NCBI RefSeq assembly: GCF_048771995.1
Contig: NC_133026.1
Coordinates: forward strand, 151,427,001 to 151,491,000
Direction of reading: 5' to 3'
DNA: 64,000 nucleotides
Source: Taeniopygia guttata
Lineage: Eukaryota; Chordata; Aves; Passeriformes; Estrildidae
In this document: one piece after another, positions 12,457 through 22,469 of the stretch
Position numbering within the stretch: the stretch's first letter is position 1
Layout: the number at the start of each line of letters is the position of its first letter
Program-made: the position numbers and the translations under genes
The notes under the pieces: model-generated
Database searches by the model: none
Told to the model about the DNA's origin: nothing
The model's input: only the letters and a program-made list of their open reading frames with translations

Positions 12457-12536
12457 CGTCCCTGTCCCTGTCCCTGTCCCTGTCCCCATCCCTGTCCCTG
12501 TCCCCATCCCTGTCCCTGTCCCTGTCCCTGTCCCCA

Positions 12537-12570
<34 letters not shown>

Positions 12571-12698
12571 CGTCCCCGTCCCTGTCCCCATCCCTGTCCC
12601 TGTCCCTGTCCCTGTCCCCATCCCTGTCCCTGTCCCCGTCCCTGTCCCCATCCCTGTCCCTGTCCCTGTCCCTGTCCCCATCCCTGTCCCTGTCCCCA

Positions 12699-12732
<34 letters not shown>

Positions 12733-12734
12733 CA

Positions 12735-12817
<83 letters not shown>

Positions 12818-12819
12818 CA

Positions 12820-12853
<34 letters not shown>

Positions 12854-12870
12854 CATCCCTGTCCCTGTCA

Positions 12871-12925
<55 letters not shown>

Positions 12926-13137
12926 CATCCCTGTCCCTGTCCCCATCCCTGTCCCTGTCCCTGTCCCTGTCCCCATCCCTGTCCCTGTCCCTGTCCCTGT
13001 CCCCATCCCTGTCCCTGTCCCTGTCCCTGTCCCCATCCCTGTCCCCATCCCTGTCCCTGTCCCCATCCCTGTCCCTGTCCCTGTCCCCATCCCTGTCCCT
13101 GTCCCCATCCCTGTCCCTGTCCCTGTCCCTGTCCCCA

Positions 13138-13195
<58 letters not shown>

Positions 13196-13197
13196 CA

Positions 13198-13243
<46 letters not shown>

Positions 13244-16200
13244 CATCCCTGTCCCTGTGTCCCTGTCCCGTGTCCCCTCTGATATCCCCTCTGATGTCCC
13301 TGTCACTGTCCCCTGTCCCGTGTCCCTGTCCCTGTCCCTGTCCCCTGTCCCCTCTGATGTCCCCTCTGATGTCCCCAGCCCTGGAGCAGCTGTCCCTCCC
13401 GCTGTCCCCGGGCTGTCCCGTGTCCCCGCGGCCCGGCCCGGTGGCCTGGGGGGAGGTGACCCGGCGGTGGCACCGGACGCTGCTGGAACTGGACCTGAGC
13501 GGCCGCCGCGACCCCGACCTGGGGGTGGCCTTGGGCGCCTTCGGCCCCTGTGACCCCCTGAGGGTCCTGAGGCTGGCGGGGACACCGGTGACACCCGCGG
13601 AGCTGAGGTGACATTGGGGACATTGGGGACATTGGGGACATTGGGGGACATTAGGGACATTGGGGACATTGGGGACATTGGGGACATTGGGGACATTGGG
13701 GACATTGGGGGCATTGGGGACATTGGGGACATTGGGGGCATTGGGGACATTGGGAGGATTGGGGACATTGGGGGCATTGGGGACATTGGGGACATTGGGG
13801 ACATCGGGGACATTGGGGACAATGGGGACATTGGGGACATTGGGGGCATTGGGGACATTGGGGGCATTGGGGACATTGGGGACATCGGGGGGATTGGGGA
13901 TATTGGGGACATTGGGGACATTGGGGACATTGGGGACATCAGGGGGAATGGGGATATTGGGGACATTGGGGACATTGGGGACATTGGGGACATTAGGGGG
14001 ACATTGGGGGGATTGGGGGCATTGGGGACATTGGGGACATTGGGGGACATTGGGGACATTGGGGGACATTGGGGACATTGGGGACATTGGGGGGATTGGG
14101 GACATTGGGGACATTGGGGGGACATTGGGGACATTGGGGACATTGGGGACATTGGGGGGATTGGGGGGACATTGGGGACATTGGGGACATTGGGGGATAT
14201 TGGGGACATTGGGGACATTGGGGGGATTGGGGACATTGGGGACATTGGGACATTGGGGACATTGGGGACATTGGGGACATTGGGGGGATTGAGGGGATTG
14301 GGGACATTGGGGACATTGGGGGGACATTGGGGACATTGGGGGGACATTGGGGACATTGGGGGACAGTGGGGACATTGGGACATTGGGGGCATTGGGGACA
14401 TTGGGGACGTTGGGGACATTGGGGACATTGGGGACATTGGGGACATTGGGGACATTGGGGGGATTGGGGACATTGGGGACATTGGGGACATTGGGGACAT
14501 TGGGGGGATTGGGGACATTGGGGACATTGGGGACATCGGGGGGATTGGGGACATTTGGGGGTATTGGGGACATTGGGGACATTGGGGACATTGGGGACAT
14601 TGGGGGGACATGGGGACATTGGGGACATTGGGGACATCGGGGACATTGGGGACACTTGGGGACATTGGGGGACATTGGGGACATTGGGGACATTGGGGAC
14701 ATTGGGGGATTGGGGACATTGGGGACATTGGGGACATTGGGGACATTGGGGACATTGGGGGCATTGGGGGGATTGGGGACATTGGGGACATTGGGGACAT
14801 TGGGGGCATTGGGGACATTGGGGACATTGGGGGGACATTGGGGACATTGGGGACATTGGGGACATTGGGGCGACATTGGGGGACATTGGGGACATTGGGG
14901 ACATTGGGGGGACATTGGGGGCATTGGGGGGATTGGGGACATTGGGGGACATTGGGGGGATTGGGGACATTGGGGACATTGGGGGCATTGGGGACATTGG
15001 GGACATTGGGGGGACATTTGGGGGACATTGGGGACATTGGGGACATTGGGGCGACATTGGGGACATTGGGGGGATTGGGGACATTGGGGGACATTGGGGG
15101 ACATTGGGGACATTGGGGACATTGGGGACATTGGGGACATTGGGGACATTGGGGGGATTGGGGACATTGGGGGACATTGGGGGGATTGGGGACATTGGGG
15201 ACATTGGGGGCATTGGGGACATTGGGGACATTGGGGGGACATTGGGGGACATTGGGGACATTGGGGACATTGGGGCGACATTGGGGACATTGGGGGGATT
15301 GGGGACATTGGGGACATTGGGGACATTGGGGACATTGGGGGGACATTGGGGACATTGGGGACATTGGGGGGACATTGGGGGGACATTGGGGACATTGGGG
15401 GGATTGGGGACATTGGGGGACATTGGGGACATTGGGGACATTGGGGCGACATTGGGACATTGGGGACATTGGGGACATTGGGGACATTGGGGGGATTGGG
15501 GACATTGGGGACATTGGGGACATTGGGGACATTGGGGGGACATTGGGGACATTGGGGACATTGGGGGGACATTGGGGGGACATTGGGGACATTGGGGGGA
15601 TTGGGGACATTGGGGGACATTGGGGACATTGGGGCGACATTGGGGACATTGGGGACATTGGGGACATTGGGGGGACATTGGGGACATTGGGGGGACATTG
15701 GGGACATTGGGGACATTGGGGGGGGTCACTGGGGCCATTTGTCACCCCCCCCCTGTCCCGCTGTCCCCAGCGCGCTGCTGGCCTGTCCCCGCCTGTCGCA
15801 CCTGGACGTGTCCTCGTGTCGCCGCCTGCCCCGCGGCACCAAACGGCCGCACCGGGACCGCCCCGCGGTGCTGCGGCTGCTGCGCGACCTGGCGGGGGCA
15901 CCCCAAAACACGGGGGGACCCCAAAATCCGGGGAGCCCCCCGGAAACGGGGACACCCCCCGAGGGGACACCCCCAAATCCAGGGACACCCCCTGAGGTGA
16001 CACCCCCCGAGGTGACACCCCCAAAACACGGGACACCCCCGGAAACGGGGACAGCCCCCGAGGGGACACCCCCTGAGGTGACACCCCCAAAAAACGGGAC
16101 ACCCCCCGAAGTGACACCCCCAGAACCGGGGACACCCCCCGAGGTGACACCCCCAAACCCGGGGAGCCCCCCAGAAACGGGGACAGCCCCAGAAACGGGG

Positions 16201-17193
16201 ACATCCCCCGAGGTGACACCCCGAAAAGAGTGGACACCCCCAAATCCAGGGACACCCCCTGAGGGGACACCCCCCGAGGTGACACCCCCAGAATACAAAA
16301 CCCCCCGAAAACAGGGGACACCCCCAAAAAACGGGACATCCCCCGCGGGGGGACCCCAAAACCCGGGGAGCCCCCCAGAAACGGGGACACCCCCAAAACA
16401 CGGGACACCCCCTGAGGGGACACCCCCAGAAACGGGGACAGCCCCCGAGGGGGGACCCCAAAACCCGGGGAGCCCCCCGGAAACGGGGACACCCCCAGAA
16501 ACGGGGACACCCCCAGAAACGGGGACACCCCCCGCGGGGGCACCCCAAAACACGGGGACACCCCCAAAACCAGGGACACCCCCAGAAACGGGGACACCCC
16601 CCGAAGTGACACCCCCAAATCCGGGGACACCCCCCGAGGTGACACCCCGAAAAGAGGGGACACCCCCAAATCCGGGGAGCCCCCCAGAACACGGGACACC
16701 CCCAGAAAGAGGGACACCCCCCGAACCGGGGACATCCCCCGAAGTGACACCCCCAAATCCGGGGACACCCCCCGAAGTGACACCCCCAAAACCGGGGACA
16801 CCCCCAAAATCGGGGACACCCCCAGAACAGGGGACACCCCCCGAGGTGACACCCCCCAATGGGACACCCCCAAATCCGGGGACACCCCCCGAAGTGACAC
16901 CCCCCGAGGGGAGCCCCCCAGAAACGGGGACACCCCCAGAAACGGGGACACAACCCGAGGGGACACCCCCAAATCCGGGGACACACCCCGAGGGGACACC
17001 CCGAAAAGAGGGGACACCCCCAAAACAGGGGACACCCCCAAATCCGGGGACCCCCCCAGACCAGGGGACCCCCCCCAGGGCTGAGGAGAAGCCCCCGGAA
17101 CCGGAGCTCCCCAAAAAGAGGAGGAGACCCCCCAGGGATGGACCCCCCCAGGATGAGACCCCCCCTACGAAGAGGAGACACCCCCAATTCTGA
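4186..17193 (+). CDS. FBXL6: FBXL6, F-box and leucine-rich repeat protein 6 (complete, 10 coding exons)
   Basis: Substrate receptor of an SCF (SKP1-CUL1-F-box) ubiquitin ligase. The F-box (LPPEIVLRIL through RASRVCRLWRDL, exons 2-3) would bind SKP1; the leucine-rich repeats would bind the target. Exons: 4186-4198, 4643-4844, 5602-5823, 6309-6372, 6947-7000, 7749-7849, 9231-9344, 10359-10594, 13379-13607, 15771-17193. All junctions are AG/GT and phases match, given three one-base losses in C or G runs (one in exon 6, two in exon 8). With those allowed the product is about 886 residues, against 539 in human. The extra length is mostly a repeat-encoded C-terminus. Diagnostic matches to human FBXL6, recalled from memory, are RFSLLQEFVLSDW, LPLPVERLQAACP, TLLELDLSG and SSCRRLPRGTKR. 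If the shifts are real rather than consensus errors, the gene would be a pseudogene; intact motifs and splice sites argue against that. Confidence 0.92.
4380..4500. repeat. Short array in FBXL6 intron 1
   Basis: Five or six copies of about 23 bp, CGCCCCCACCCCAAAATC(G/T)GCCC, followed by CCCCAAATGT decamers to about 4530. The rest of the intron is C-rich single-copy sequence. Confidence 0.8.
4643..4844 (+). CDS. FBXL6: FBXL6 exon 2: acidic linker and first half of the F-box
   Basis: Two acidic repeats (VSPGEEEE) precede the F-box start LPPEIVLRILRSAAEG. The acceptor at 4641-4642 keeps frame with the ATG; the AG at 4630-4631 would not. The donor is AG/GTGAGC, splitting the Arg codon of LCR. 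Confidence 0.85.
4845..5510. repeat. CACACCTGGG array, FBXL6 intron 2
   Basis: About 10-bp units, CACACCTGGG with GGGCACCTGG and GGATACACCT variants, fill the intron. They switch at about 5511 to TCCCTCACCTG units up to the exon 3 acceptor. Each unit contains the E-box CACCTG. Confidence 0.92.
5602..5823 (+). CDS. FBXL6: FBXL6 exon 3: rest of the F-box plus in-frame repeat
   Basis: Reads RASRVCRLWRDLTADPRLWQ, the second half of the F-box, then HLGTHLGT-type repeats, then PEQVLNPLLRLVETR. The flanks align with the human segments RAARVCRRW and LLASLEWLMPNR. The 15-16-base CACCTGGGGACA repeat at about 5666-5740 is inside the open frame and inserted between conserved parts. Confidence 0.88.
5870..6305. 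repeat. CACCTGTGT array, FBXL6 intron 3
   Basis: Units TCACCTGTG and TCACACCTGTG run from just after the exon 3 donor to the exon 4 acceptor, ending in TCCCTCACCTG units. CACCTG E-boxes recur every 9-11 bp. Confidence 0.92.
6309..6372 (+). CDS. FBXL6: FBXL6 exon 4
   Basis: Encodes FSLLQEFVLSDWSRHVGPLL and a final Q, the counterpart of human [20 protein letters not shown]. Acceptor TGTCAG, donor CAG/GTGAGC. Confidence 0.88.
6373..6935. repeat. CACCTGGGCACA array, FBXL6 intron 4
   Basis: The same family as intron 2: CACACCTGGG and GGGACACCTG units, about 10-bp period, filling the intron. Confidence 0.92.
6947..7000 (+). CDS. FBXL6: FBXL6 exon 5
   Basis: Encodes ALSKFCPHLRHLELRRCQ, a leucine-rich-repeat segment like human ECCPRLTFLKLSGCH. 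Clean acceptor CCCCCAG and donor CAG/GTGAGA, 54 bases, phase 0 on both sides. Confidence 0.88.
7005..7745. repeat. GACACCTGGGGGGGTTTGGG array, FBXL6 intron 5
   Basis: About 20-22-bp units of GACACCTGGGGGGGTTTGGG and GGGATTTTGGGGTCACCTGG fill the intron up to the exon 6 acceptor. Confidence 0.9.
7749..7849 (+). CDS. FBXL6: FBXL6 exon 6, with a homopolymer frameshift
   Basis: Begins VEPSALGAFLAAPP and, after the C6 run at 7788-7793, continues in another frame as LQHLHLTCAHLRPVLPALA. Both halves look like leucine-rich-repeat sequence and the second joins exon 7 in phase. One base appears missing from the C run. About 30 residues present in human at this point have no counterpart here. Confidence 0.78.
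7855..9225. repeat. CCCCAAAATAC / CCCCCCAAATC array, FBXL6 intron 6
   Basis: The first half is CCCCAAAATA-type with A runs (period about 10-11). From about 8490 it becomes ATCCCCCCAAA units. The strand bias is extreme: almost no G on the + strand, so the - strand is runs of G4-6. Confidence 0.93.
9231..9344 (+). CDS. FBXL6: FBXL6 exon 7
   Basis: Encodes AGLCPRLRVLELDQSLGGPG then PLPVERLQAACPLLE, close to human SCCPQLQVLEVSTG and PLQLPVEALQKGCPQLQ. 114 bases, in phase at both ends; donor GAG/GTACCC is weak but conserved in position. Confidence 0.88.
9345..10357. repeat. FBXL6 intron 7: two arrays
   Basis: 9345-9820 is CACCTGGGCACCCCAAAA-type sequence. About 9820-10357 is a 22-bp array, GTGCCCCTCCCCCACCCCTG. 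A partial copy of exon 8 lies inside the second array (10164-10205). Confidence 0.88.
10164..10205 (+). repeat. Partial duplicate of FBXL6 exon 8 start with its acceptor
   Basis: CCCCCCCAG followed by GAGCTGCGGTTGGGGGGGGC and GGTGTGGGAGCCCCTCCCCC repeats the first 40 or so bases of exon 8 (10359 onward) with one substitution. It is 195 bp upstream and breaks off into the intronic array. It has no matching donor. Confidence 0.85.
10359..10594 (+). CDS. FBXL6: FBXL6 exon 8, with two homopolymer shifts
   Basis: Reads ELRLGGAVWEPLP, then FPRLRLLAVGEG and LLRRLLRGTPELRGLQVRGG, then GGLMELPCA. This aligns with human FPSLEELCLASS, VLGRLLHGSPNLRLLDLRG and GLQDLPC. The frame steps by one missing base in the long C run near 10430 and again in the G6 run near 10566-10571. 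An internal GTGAGG at 10541 could act as an early donor, but the homology continues past it to 10594. Confidence 0.8.
10595..12190. repeat. CACACCTGGG array, FBXL6 intron 8, first part
   Basis: About 1.6 kb of CACACCTGGG/GGATACACCTGG/GGGGATGGGCACA units, the same family as introns 2 and 4. CACCTG recurs throughout. Confidence 0.93.
12305..13370. repeat. TCCCTG hexamer array, FBXL6 intron 8, second part
   Basis: A nearly pure hexanucleotide TCCCTG with regularly interspersed TCCCCA units (giving CCCCATCCCTG) runs for about 1.05 kb. It ends just before the exon 9 acceptor. Confidence 0.96.
13379..13607 (+). CDS. FBXL6: FBXL6 exon 9
   Basis: Encodes ALEQLSLPLSPG, EVTRRWHRTLLELDLSG, LGVALGAF and LRVLRLAGTPVTPAELR. 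Human counterparts are ELEQLHLGLYG, KWCHTLRELDLSG and LCSLNLRGTRVTPS. The acceptor at 13377-13378 completes an Ala codon from exon 8; the donor splits a Ser codon. Confidence 0.92.
13608..15720. repeat. GGGGACATT array, FBXL6 intron 9
   Basis: About 2.1 kb of the 9-bp unit GGGGACATT. Variants (GGGGGCATT, GGGGGGATT, GGGGCGACATT) form higher-order blocks. It starts directly at the exon 9 donor and ends about 50 bp before the exon 10 acceptor. Confidence 0.96.
15771..17193 (+). CDS. FBXL6: FBXL6 exon 10: conserved end plus long repeat-encoded tail
   Basis: The first 43 or so codons give ALLACPRLSHLDVSSCRRLP then RGTKRPHRDRPAVLRLLRDL, matching the human C-terminus. There, human stops within a few residues. 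Here the frame stays open for about 430 more codons of TPPETGTPPE/GTPPEVTPPNPG-type repeats. It ends in a non-repetitive basic tail, ELPKKRRRPPRDGPPQ then PPTKRRHPQF, and a TGA at 17191-17193. The repeat units are multiples of three, so the frame survives copy-number change. Confidence 0.85.
15902..17090 (+). repeat. Coding tandem array in FBXL6 exon 10
   Basis: 18-base units such as GGGACACCCCCAGAAACG, GAGGTGACACCCCCAAAT and GAGGGGACACCCCCTGAG alternate in the FBXL6 frame, encoding Gly-Thr-Pro-Pro-rich hexapeptides. No stop occurs across about 1.2 kb. Confidence 0.9.
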
Positions 17194-17945
17194 CACCCCC
17201 AAATCTGAGACCCCCCCAAATCTGAGACCCCCCCAAATCTGAGACCCCCCCAAATCTGACACCCCCCAATTCGGAGACCCCCCCAAAATCTGAGACCCCC
17301 CCAATAAGAGACCCCCCCCAATTATGAGACCCCTCCCAAATCTAAGACCCCCCCAAGTATTAGACCCCCCAAATCTGAGACCCCCAAATCTGAGACCCCA
17401 AAACTGAGACCCCCCCCAAATCTGAGACCCCCCCCAATAAGAGATCCCCCCAATTTTGAGACCCCCCCCAAATCTGAGACCCCCCCCCAATTCTGAGACC
17501 CCCCCCAAAAGGGGAGACCCCCCAAATCTAAGACCCCCCCAATTTCGAGACCCCCCCCAATTCTGAGACCCCCCCAAATCTGAGACCCCCCCCAATTATT
17601 AGACCCCCCCAAATCTGACACCCCCCCAAATCTGACACCCCCCCCAATTATGAGACCCCCCCAAAGAGGAGACCCCCCCCAATTCCGAGACCCCCCGAAA
17701 TCGAGGACCTCCCCCCGTCCAAGACCCCCCAAAAAATTGAGCAACCCCCCAGATCCCCTCCCCCACCTCTTTTTTGTAGCGCCCCCCCCCAATTTTTGTA
17801 CCCCCATTTTTATGGCCCCTCCCCCACTTTTTGTACCCCTCCCCCAATTTTGTACCCAAATTTTGTACCCCCATTTTGTACAAACCCCCCCCCCCCCAAT
17901 TTTTGGGGGTTCCCCCGAAATAAATTTTGGGTTCCCGAATTTGGG
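17194..17945 (+). other. FBXL6: FBXL6 3'UTR, with CTGAGACCCCCCCAAAT array
   Basis: After the stop codon a 17-19-bp array (TGAGACCCCCCCAAATC) runs to about 17700. C-rich and T-rich sequence follows, then the polyadenylation signal at 17919-17924. The array resembles the end of the coding array and may derive from it. Confidence 0.7.
17919..17924 (+). terminator. AATAAA polyadenylation signal of FBXL6
   Basis: CCGAAATAAATTTTGGG is the only canonical AATAAA found between the FBXL6 stop codon and the next arrays, 726 bases after the stop. Confidence 0.65.
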
Positions 17946-17994
17946 ACTTGATGGATGGGGGAGGGGCGGTGGGGGAGGGGCGATGGGGGAGGGG

Positions 17995-19290
17995 CCACCT
18001 GGGCACCCTCAGAGCCACCTGGGCACCCTCAGAGCTCACCTGGGCACCCTCAGACCCACCTCAGCCCCACCTGGGCACCCTCAGAGCCACCTGGGCACCC
18101 TCAGAGCCACCTGGGCACCCTCAGACCCACCTGGGCACCCTCAGAGCCACCTGGGCACCCTCAGAGCTCACCTGGGCACCCTCAGAGCCACCTGGGCACC
18201 CTCAGACCCACCTCAGACCTCACCTGGGCACCCTCAGAGCCACCTGGGCACCCTCAGAGCCACCTGGGCACCCTCAGACCCACCTCAGACCTCACCTGGG
18301 CACCCTCAGAGCCACCTGGGCACCCTCAGAGCCACCTGGGCACCCTCAGAGCTCACCTGGGCACCCTCAGAGCTCACCTGGGCACCCTCAGACCCACCTG
18401 GGCACCCTCAGACCCACCTGGGCACCCTCAGAGCCACCTGGGCACCCTCAGAGCCACCTGGGCACCCTCAGAGCCACCTGGGCACCCTCAGAGCTCACCT
18501 GGGCACCCTCAGAGCCACCTGGGCACCCTCAGACCCACCTGGGCACCCTCAGACCCACCTGGGCACCCTCAGAGCCACCTGGGCACCCTCAGACCCACCT
18601 GGGCACCCTCAGACCCACCTGGGCACCCTCAGAGCCACCTGGGCACCCTCAGACCCACCTGGGCACCCTCAGACACACCTGGGCACCCTCAGACCCACCT
18701 GGGCACCCTCAGCCCCACCTGGGCACCCTCAGAGCTCACCTGGGCACCCTCAGAGCCACCTGGGCACCCTCAGACCCACCTGGGCACCCTCAGCCCCACC
18801 TGGGCACCCTCAGCCCCACCTGGGCACCCTCAGAGCTCACCTGGGCACCCTCAGACCCACCTGGGCACCCTCAGACCCACCTGGGCACCCTCAGACCCAC
18901 CTGGGCACCCTCAGCCCCACCTGGGCACCCTCAGAGCCACCTGGGCACCCTCAGAGCCCACCTGGGCACCCTCAGAGCCACCTGGGCACCCTCAGACCCA
19001 CCTGGGCACCCTCAGACCCACCTGGGCACCCTCAGAGCTCACCTGGGCACCCTCAGACCCACCTGGGCACCCTCAGACCCACCTGGGCACCCTCAGAGCC
19101 ACCTGGGCACCCTCAGAGCTCACCTGGGCACCCTCAGAGCCACCTGGGCACCCTCAGCCCCACCTGGGCACCCTCAGAGCCACCTGGGCACCCTCAGAGC
19201 CACCTGGGCACCCTCAGAGCCACCTGGGCACCCTCAGAGCTCACCTGGGCACCTTCAGACCCACCTGGGCACCCTCAGAGCGCCCCTCCC
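17995..19290. repeat. CACCTGGGCACCCTCAGAGC array, about 20 bp
   Basis: About 60 highly uniform copies of CACCTGGGCACCCTCAGAGC, with ACC, CCC and GCT variants at the end of the unit. There are no spacers between copies. Each contains a CACCTG E-box. Confidence 0.96.
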
Positions 19291-19299
19291 CCACCGAGA

Positions 19300-19375
19300 G
19301 CTGAATTAAATGCTAATGAGATGCAAACGAGATGTTAATGAGATGCAAATGAGACCCAGTGATTGCCGCAGCCGG
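19300..19375. promoter_or_regulatory. Single-copy POU/octamer cluster
   Basis: A short AT-rich island between two arrays holds ATGCTAATGAGAT (19310-19322), ATGCAAAC (19321-19328), TAATGAGAT (19336-19344) and a perfect octamer ATGCAAAT (19343-19350). These are overlapping POU-domain (OCT/BRN) binding motifs. Position about 4.7 kb upstream of SCRT1 suggests a regulatory element, but function is inferred. Confidence 0.5.
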
Positions 19376-19429
19376 GCGGGGTGGGGGAGGGGCGGGGAGC
19401 CCATCCAACCCCTCCCCCCCCCCAATTTT

Positions 19430-19930
19430 TGGGAATTTCATCCCAAAAAACTTGGGATTTTTTGGGGTTTCTGTGCGTCCCAAAATTTGGGGTTTTCCCG
19501 GATTTTCTCCCCAAAAATTTGGGGTTTTGTGCGTCCCAAAATTCCGGGATTTTCCCGGATTTTCTCCCCAAAATTTTGGGGTTTTCCCGGATTTTATCCC
19601 CAAAAATTTGGGATTTTGTGCGTCCCAAAATTCCGGGATTTCCCCCAGATTTTCTCCCCAAAAATTTGGGATTTTTCGGGGTTTTTGAGCGTCCTAAAAT
19701 TTTGGGGTTTTCATGGATTTTCCCCCAAAAAATTTCGGGTTTGTTCATCCCAAAATTCTGGGATTTTCCCAGATTTTCTCCCCAAAAATTTGGGTTTTTG
19801 TGTGTCCCAAAATTCCGGGATTTCCCCCAGATTTTCTCCCCAAAAATTTGGGATTTTGAGCTTCCCAAAATTCCGGGATTCCCCCGGATCCCGGGCTTCC
19901 CAATTCCCCCAACTCCAAATTTTGGGATTC
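19430..19930. repeat. TCCCCAAAAATTTGGG-type array
   Basis: Units of about 55-65 bp contain GTGCGTCCCAAAATTCCGGG then ATTTTCCCGGATTTTCTCCC, eight or so diverged copies. No gene is visible in it. Confidence 0.85.
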
Positions 19931-19959
19931 TCCCGGGTCCCGGCGCTCCTCATTCCCAT

Positions 19960-21750
19960 AATTCCAATTTTTCCCATTTTTCCCATTTTTCCCATTCCCA
20001 TTTTCCCCATTTTCTCATTTCCCCCCTTTTTCCCATTCCCATTCCAATTTATCCCATTTATCCCATTTTTTTCCATTCCCATTATTCCCATTATTCCAAT
20101 TTTTCCTAATCCCATTATTCCCATTTTTCCATTATTCCCATTATTCCCATTTTCCCATTATTCCCATTTTTTCCAATCCCATTATTCCCATTATTCCCAA
20201 TCCCATTATTCCCATTATTCCCATTTTTCCATTATTCCCATTTTCCCCAATCCCATTATTCCCATTTTTCCCAATCCCATTATTCCCATTATTCCCATTT
20301 TTCCCATTCCCATTATTCCCATTATTCCCATTTTCCTCAATCCCATTCCCATTATTCCCATTTTTTCCATTATTCCCATTTTTCCCAATCCCATTATTCC
20401 CATTTTTCCCATTATTCCCATTATTCCCATTATTCTCATTTTCCTCAATCCCATTCCCATTCTCCCATTATTCCCATTTTTCCCATTATTCCCATTTTCC
20501 CAATCCCATTATTCCCATTTTTCTCAATCCCATTATTCCCATTATTCCCAATCCCATTATTCCCATTTTTCCATTATTCCCATTTTCCCAATCCCATTAT
20601 TCCCATTATTCCCATTCCCCTTTCCCCAATCCCATTCCCATTTTTTCCATTATTCCCATTTTCCTCATTCCCAACCCCATTATTCCCATTATTCCCATTA
20701 TTCCCATTATTCCCATTATTCCCAATCCCATTTTTCCCAATCCCATTTTTCCATTATTCCCATTATTCCCAATCCCATTATTCCCATTATTCCCATTATT
20801 CCCATTATTCCCATTATTCCCATTATTCCCATTTTCCCAATCCCATTATTCCCATTTTTCCATTATTCCCATTTTTCCATTATTCCCATTTTTCCATTAT
20901 TCCCATTATTCCCGTTATTCCCATTCCCCTTTTCCTCAATCCCATTCCCATTTTCCCATTATTCCCATTTTTCCATTATTCCCATTATTCCCAATCCCAT
21001 TATTCCCATTATTCCCATTTTTCCATTATTCCCATTATTCCCAATCCCATTATTCCCATTTTTCCTAATCCCATTTTTCCATTATTCCCATTTTCCCCAA
21101 TCCCATTATTCCCATTATTTCCATTATTCCCATTTTTCCCCATCCCATTATTCCCATTTTTCCCATTATTCCCATTTTTCCCAATCCCATTTTTCCATTA
21201 TTCCCATTATTCCAAATCCAATTATTCCCATTTTTCCATTTCCCCATTTTCCCCAAACCCATTATTCCCAATATTCCCATTTTTCCCAATCCCATTATTC
21301 CCATTATTCCCATTTTCCCCATTCCCATTATTCCCATTATTCCCAATCCCATTATTCCCATTTTTTCCATTATTCCCATTTTTTCCATGATTCCCATTAT
21401 TCCCATTTTCCTCAATCCCATTCCCATTTTCCCATTATTCCCATTATTCCCATTTTTCCCAATCACATTATTCCCATTTTTCCATTATTCCTATTATTCC
21501 CATTATTCCCATTATTTCCATTTTTCCCAATCCCATTATTCCCATTATTCTCATTTTCCTCAATCCCATTATTCCCATTATTCCCATTATTCCCATTTTC
21601 CCCATTATTCCCATTATTCCCATTTTCCCCATTATTCCCATTATTCCCAATCCCATTATTCCCATTATTCCCATTTTTCCCAATCCCATTATTCCCATTA
21701 TTCCCATTATTCCCATTATTCCCATTTTCCCCATTCCCATTCCCATATTT
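19960..21750. repeat. ATTCCCATT array
   Basis: Roughly 1.8 kb of ATTCCC/ATTTTTCCC units (TTCCCATTATTCCCATTTTT, CCCAATCCCATTATTCCC). Both strands are open in several frames purely because of the repeat. Confidence 0.95.
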
Positions 21751-21759
21751 CACCCCAAA

Positions 21760-22465
21760 AAAACAATTCCGGGATTTTCCCGGCTCCAAGAGTTCCCAAA
21801 TTCCCCAAAAACTCAATTTTAAGATTCTCCCAGGTCCCAGATTTCCCAAATCCCCCAAAATTCACTTTTGGGATTTTCCCGGTTCCCAAAGCTCCCAAAT
21901 CCCCCAAAATTCCGGGATTTTCCCCAATCCTAAAGCTCCCAAATCCCCCAAAATTCAGTTTTGGGATTTTCCTGGGTCCTAAAGTTCCCAAATCCCCCAA
22001 AATTCCGGGATTTCCCCCGGTCCTAAAATTCCCAAATCCCCCAAAATTCCGGGATTTTCCTGGATCCCAAATTCCCCCAAATCCCGGGATTTTCCCCAGT
22101 CCCAAATCCCCCAAAATCCCCAAAAATTCCGGGATTGTCCCGGCTGCCAAATCCCCCAAAATACCACAAAATTCCGGGATTTTCCTGGATCCTAAAGGTC
22201 CCAAATCCCCCAAAATTCCGGAATTTTCCCGGTCCTAAAGCTCCAAAATCCGCCAAAATTCCGGGATTTTCCTAGATCCTAAAGGTCCCAAATTCTCCAA
22301 AATTCCGGGATTTTCCTGGATCCCAAATCCCCCAAAATTCCGGGATTTTCCCCGGTCCTAAAATACCCAAATCCCCCAAAATTCCGGGATTTTCCCCAAT
22401 CCTAAAGTTCCCAAATCCCCCAAAATTCCGGGATTTTCCCCGGTCCTAAAACACCAAAATTTGTC
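21760..22465. repeat. CCCAAAATTCCGGGATTTTC array
   Basis: Units of about 40-45 bp: AAATCCCCCAAAATTCCGGG followed by ATTTTCCCGGTCCTAAAGCTC. They are related to the array at 19430-19930. Confidence 0.9.
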
Positions 22466-22469
22466 CCAA

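Noticed and set aside
12263-17041. Very long - strand open frame (about 1590 codons) rich in Met-Ser-Pro
   Set aside because: It runs through the hexamer and nonamer arrays and antisense to FBXL6 exons 9 and 10; openness follows from repeat units that are multiples of three and lack stops.
17995-19290. Regular 20-bp direct repeats resembling a CRISPR array
   Set aside because: There are no unique spacers; units are head-to-tail and the genome is a vertebrate.
19310-19350. Match to the herpesvirus-type ATGCTAATGARAT element
   Set aside because: As a viral trace: the motif is simply a strong POU-domain binding site and no viral sequence surrounds it; kept as a regulatory candidate only.
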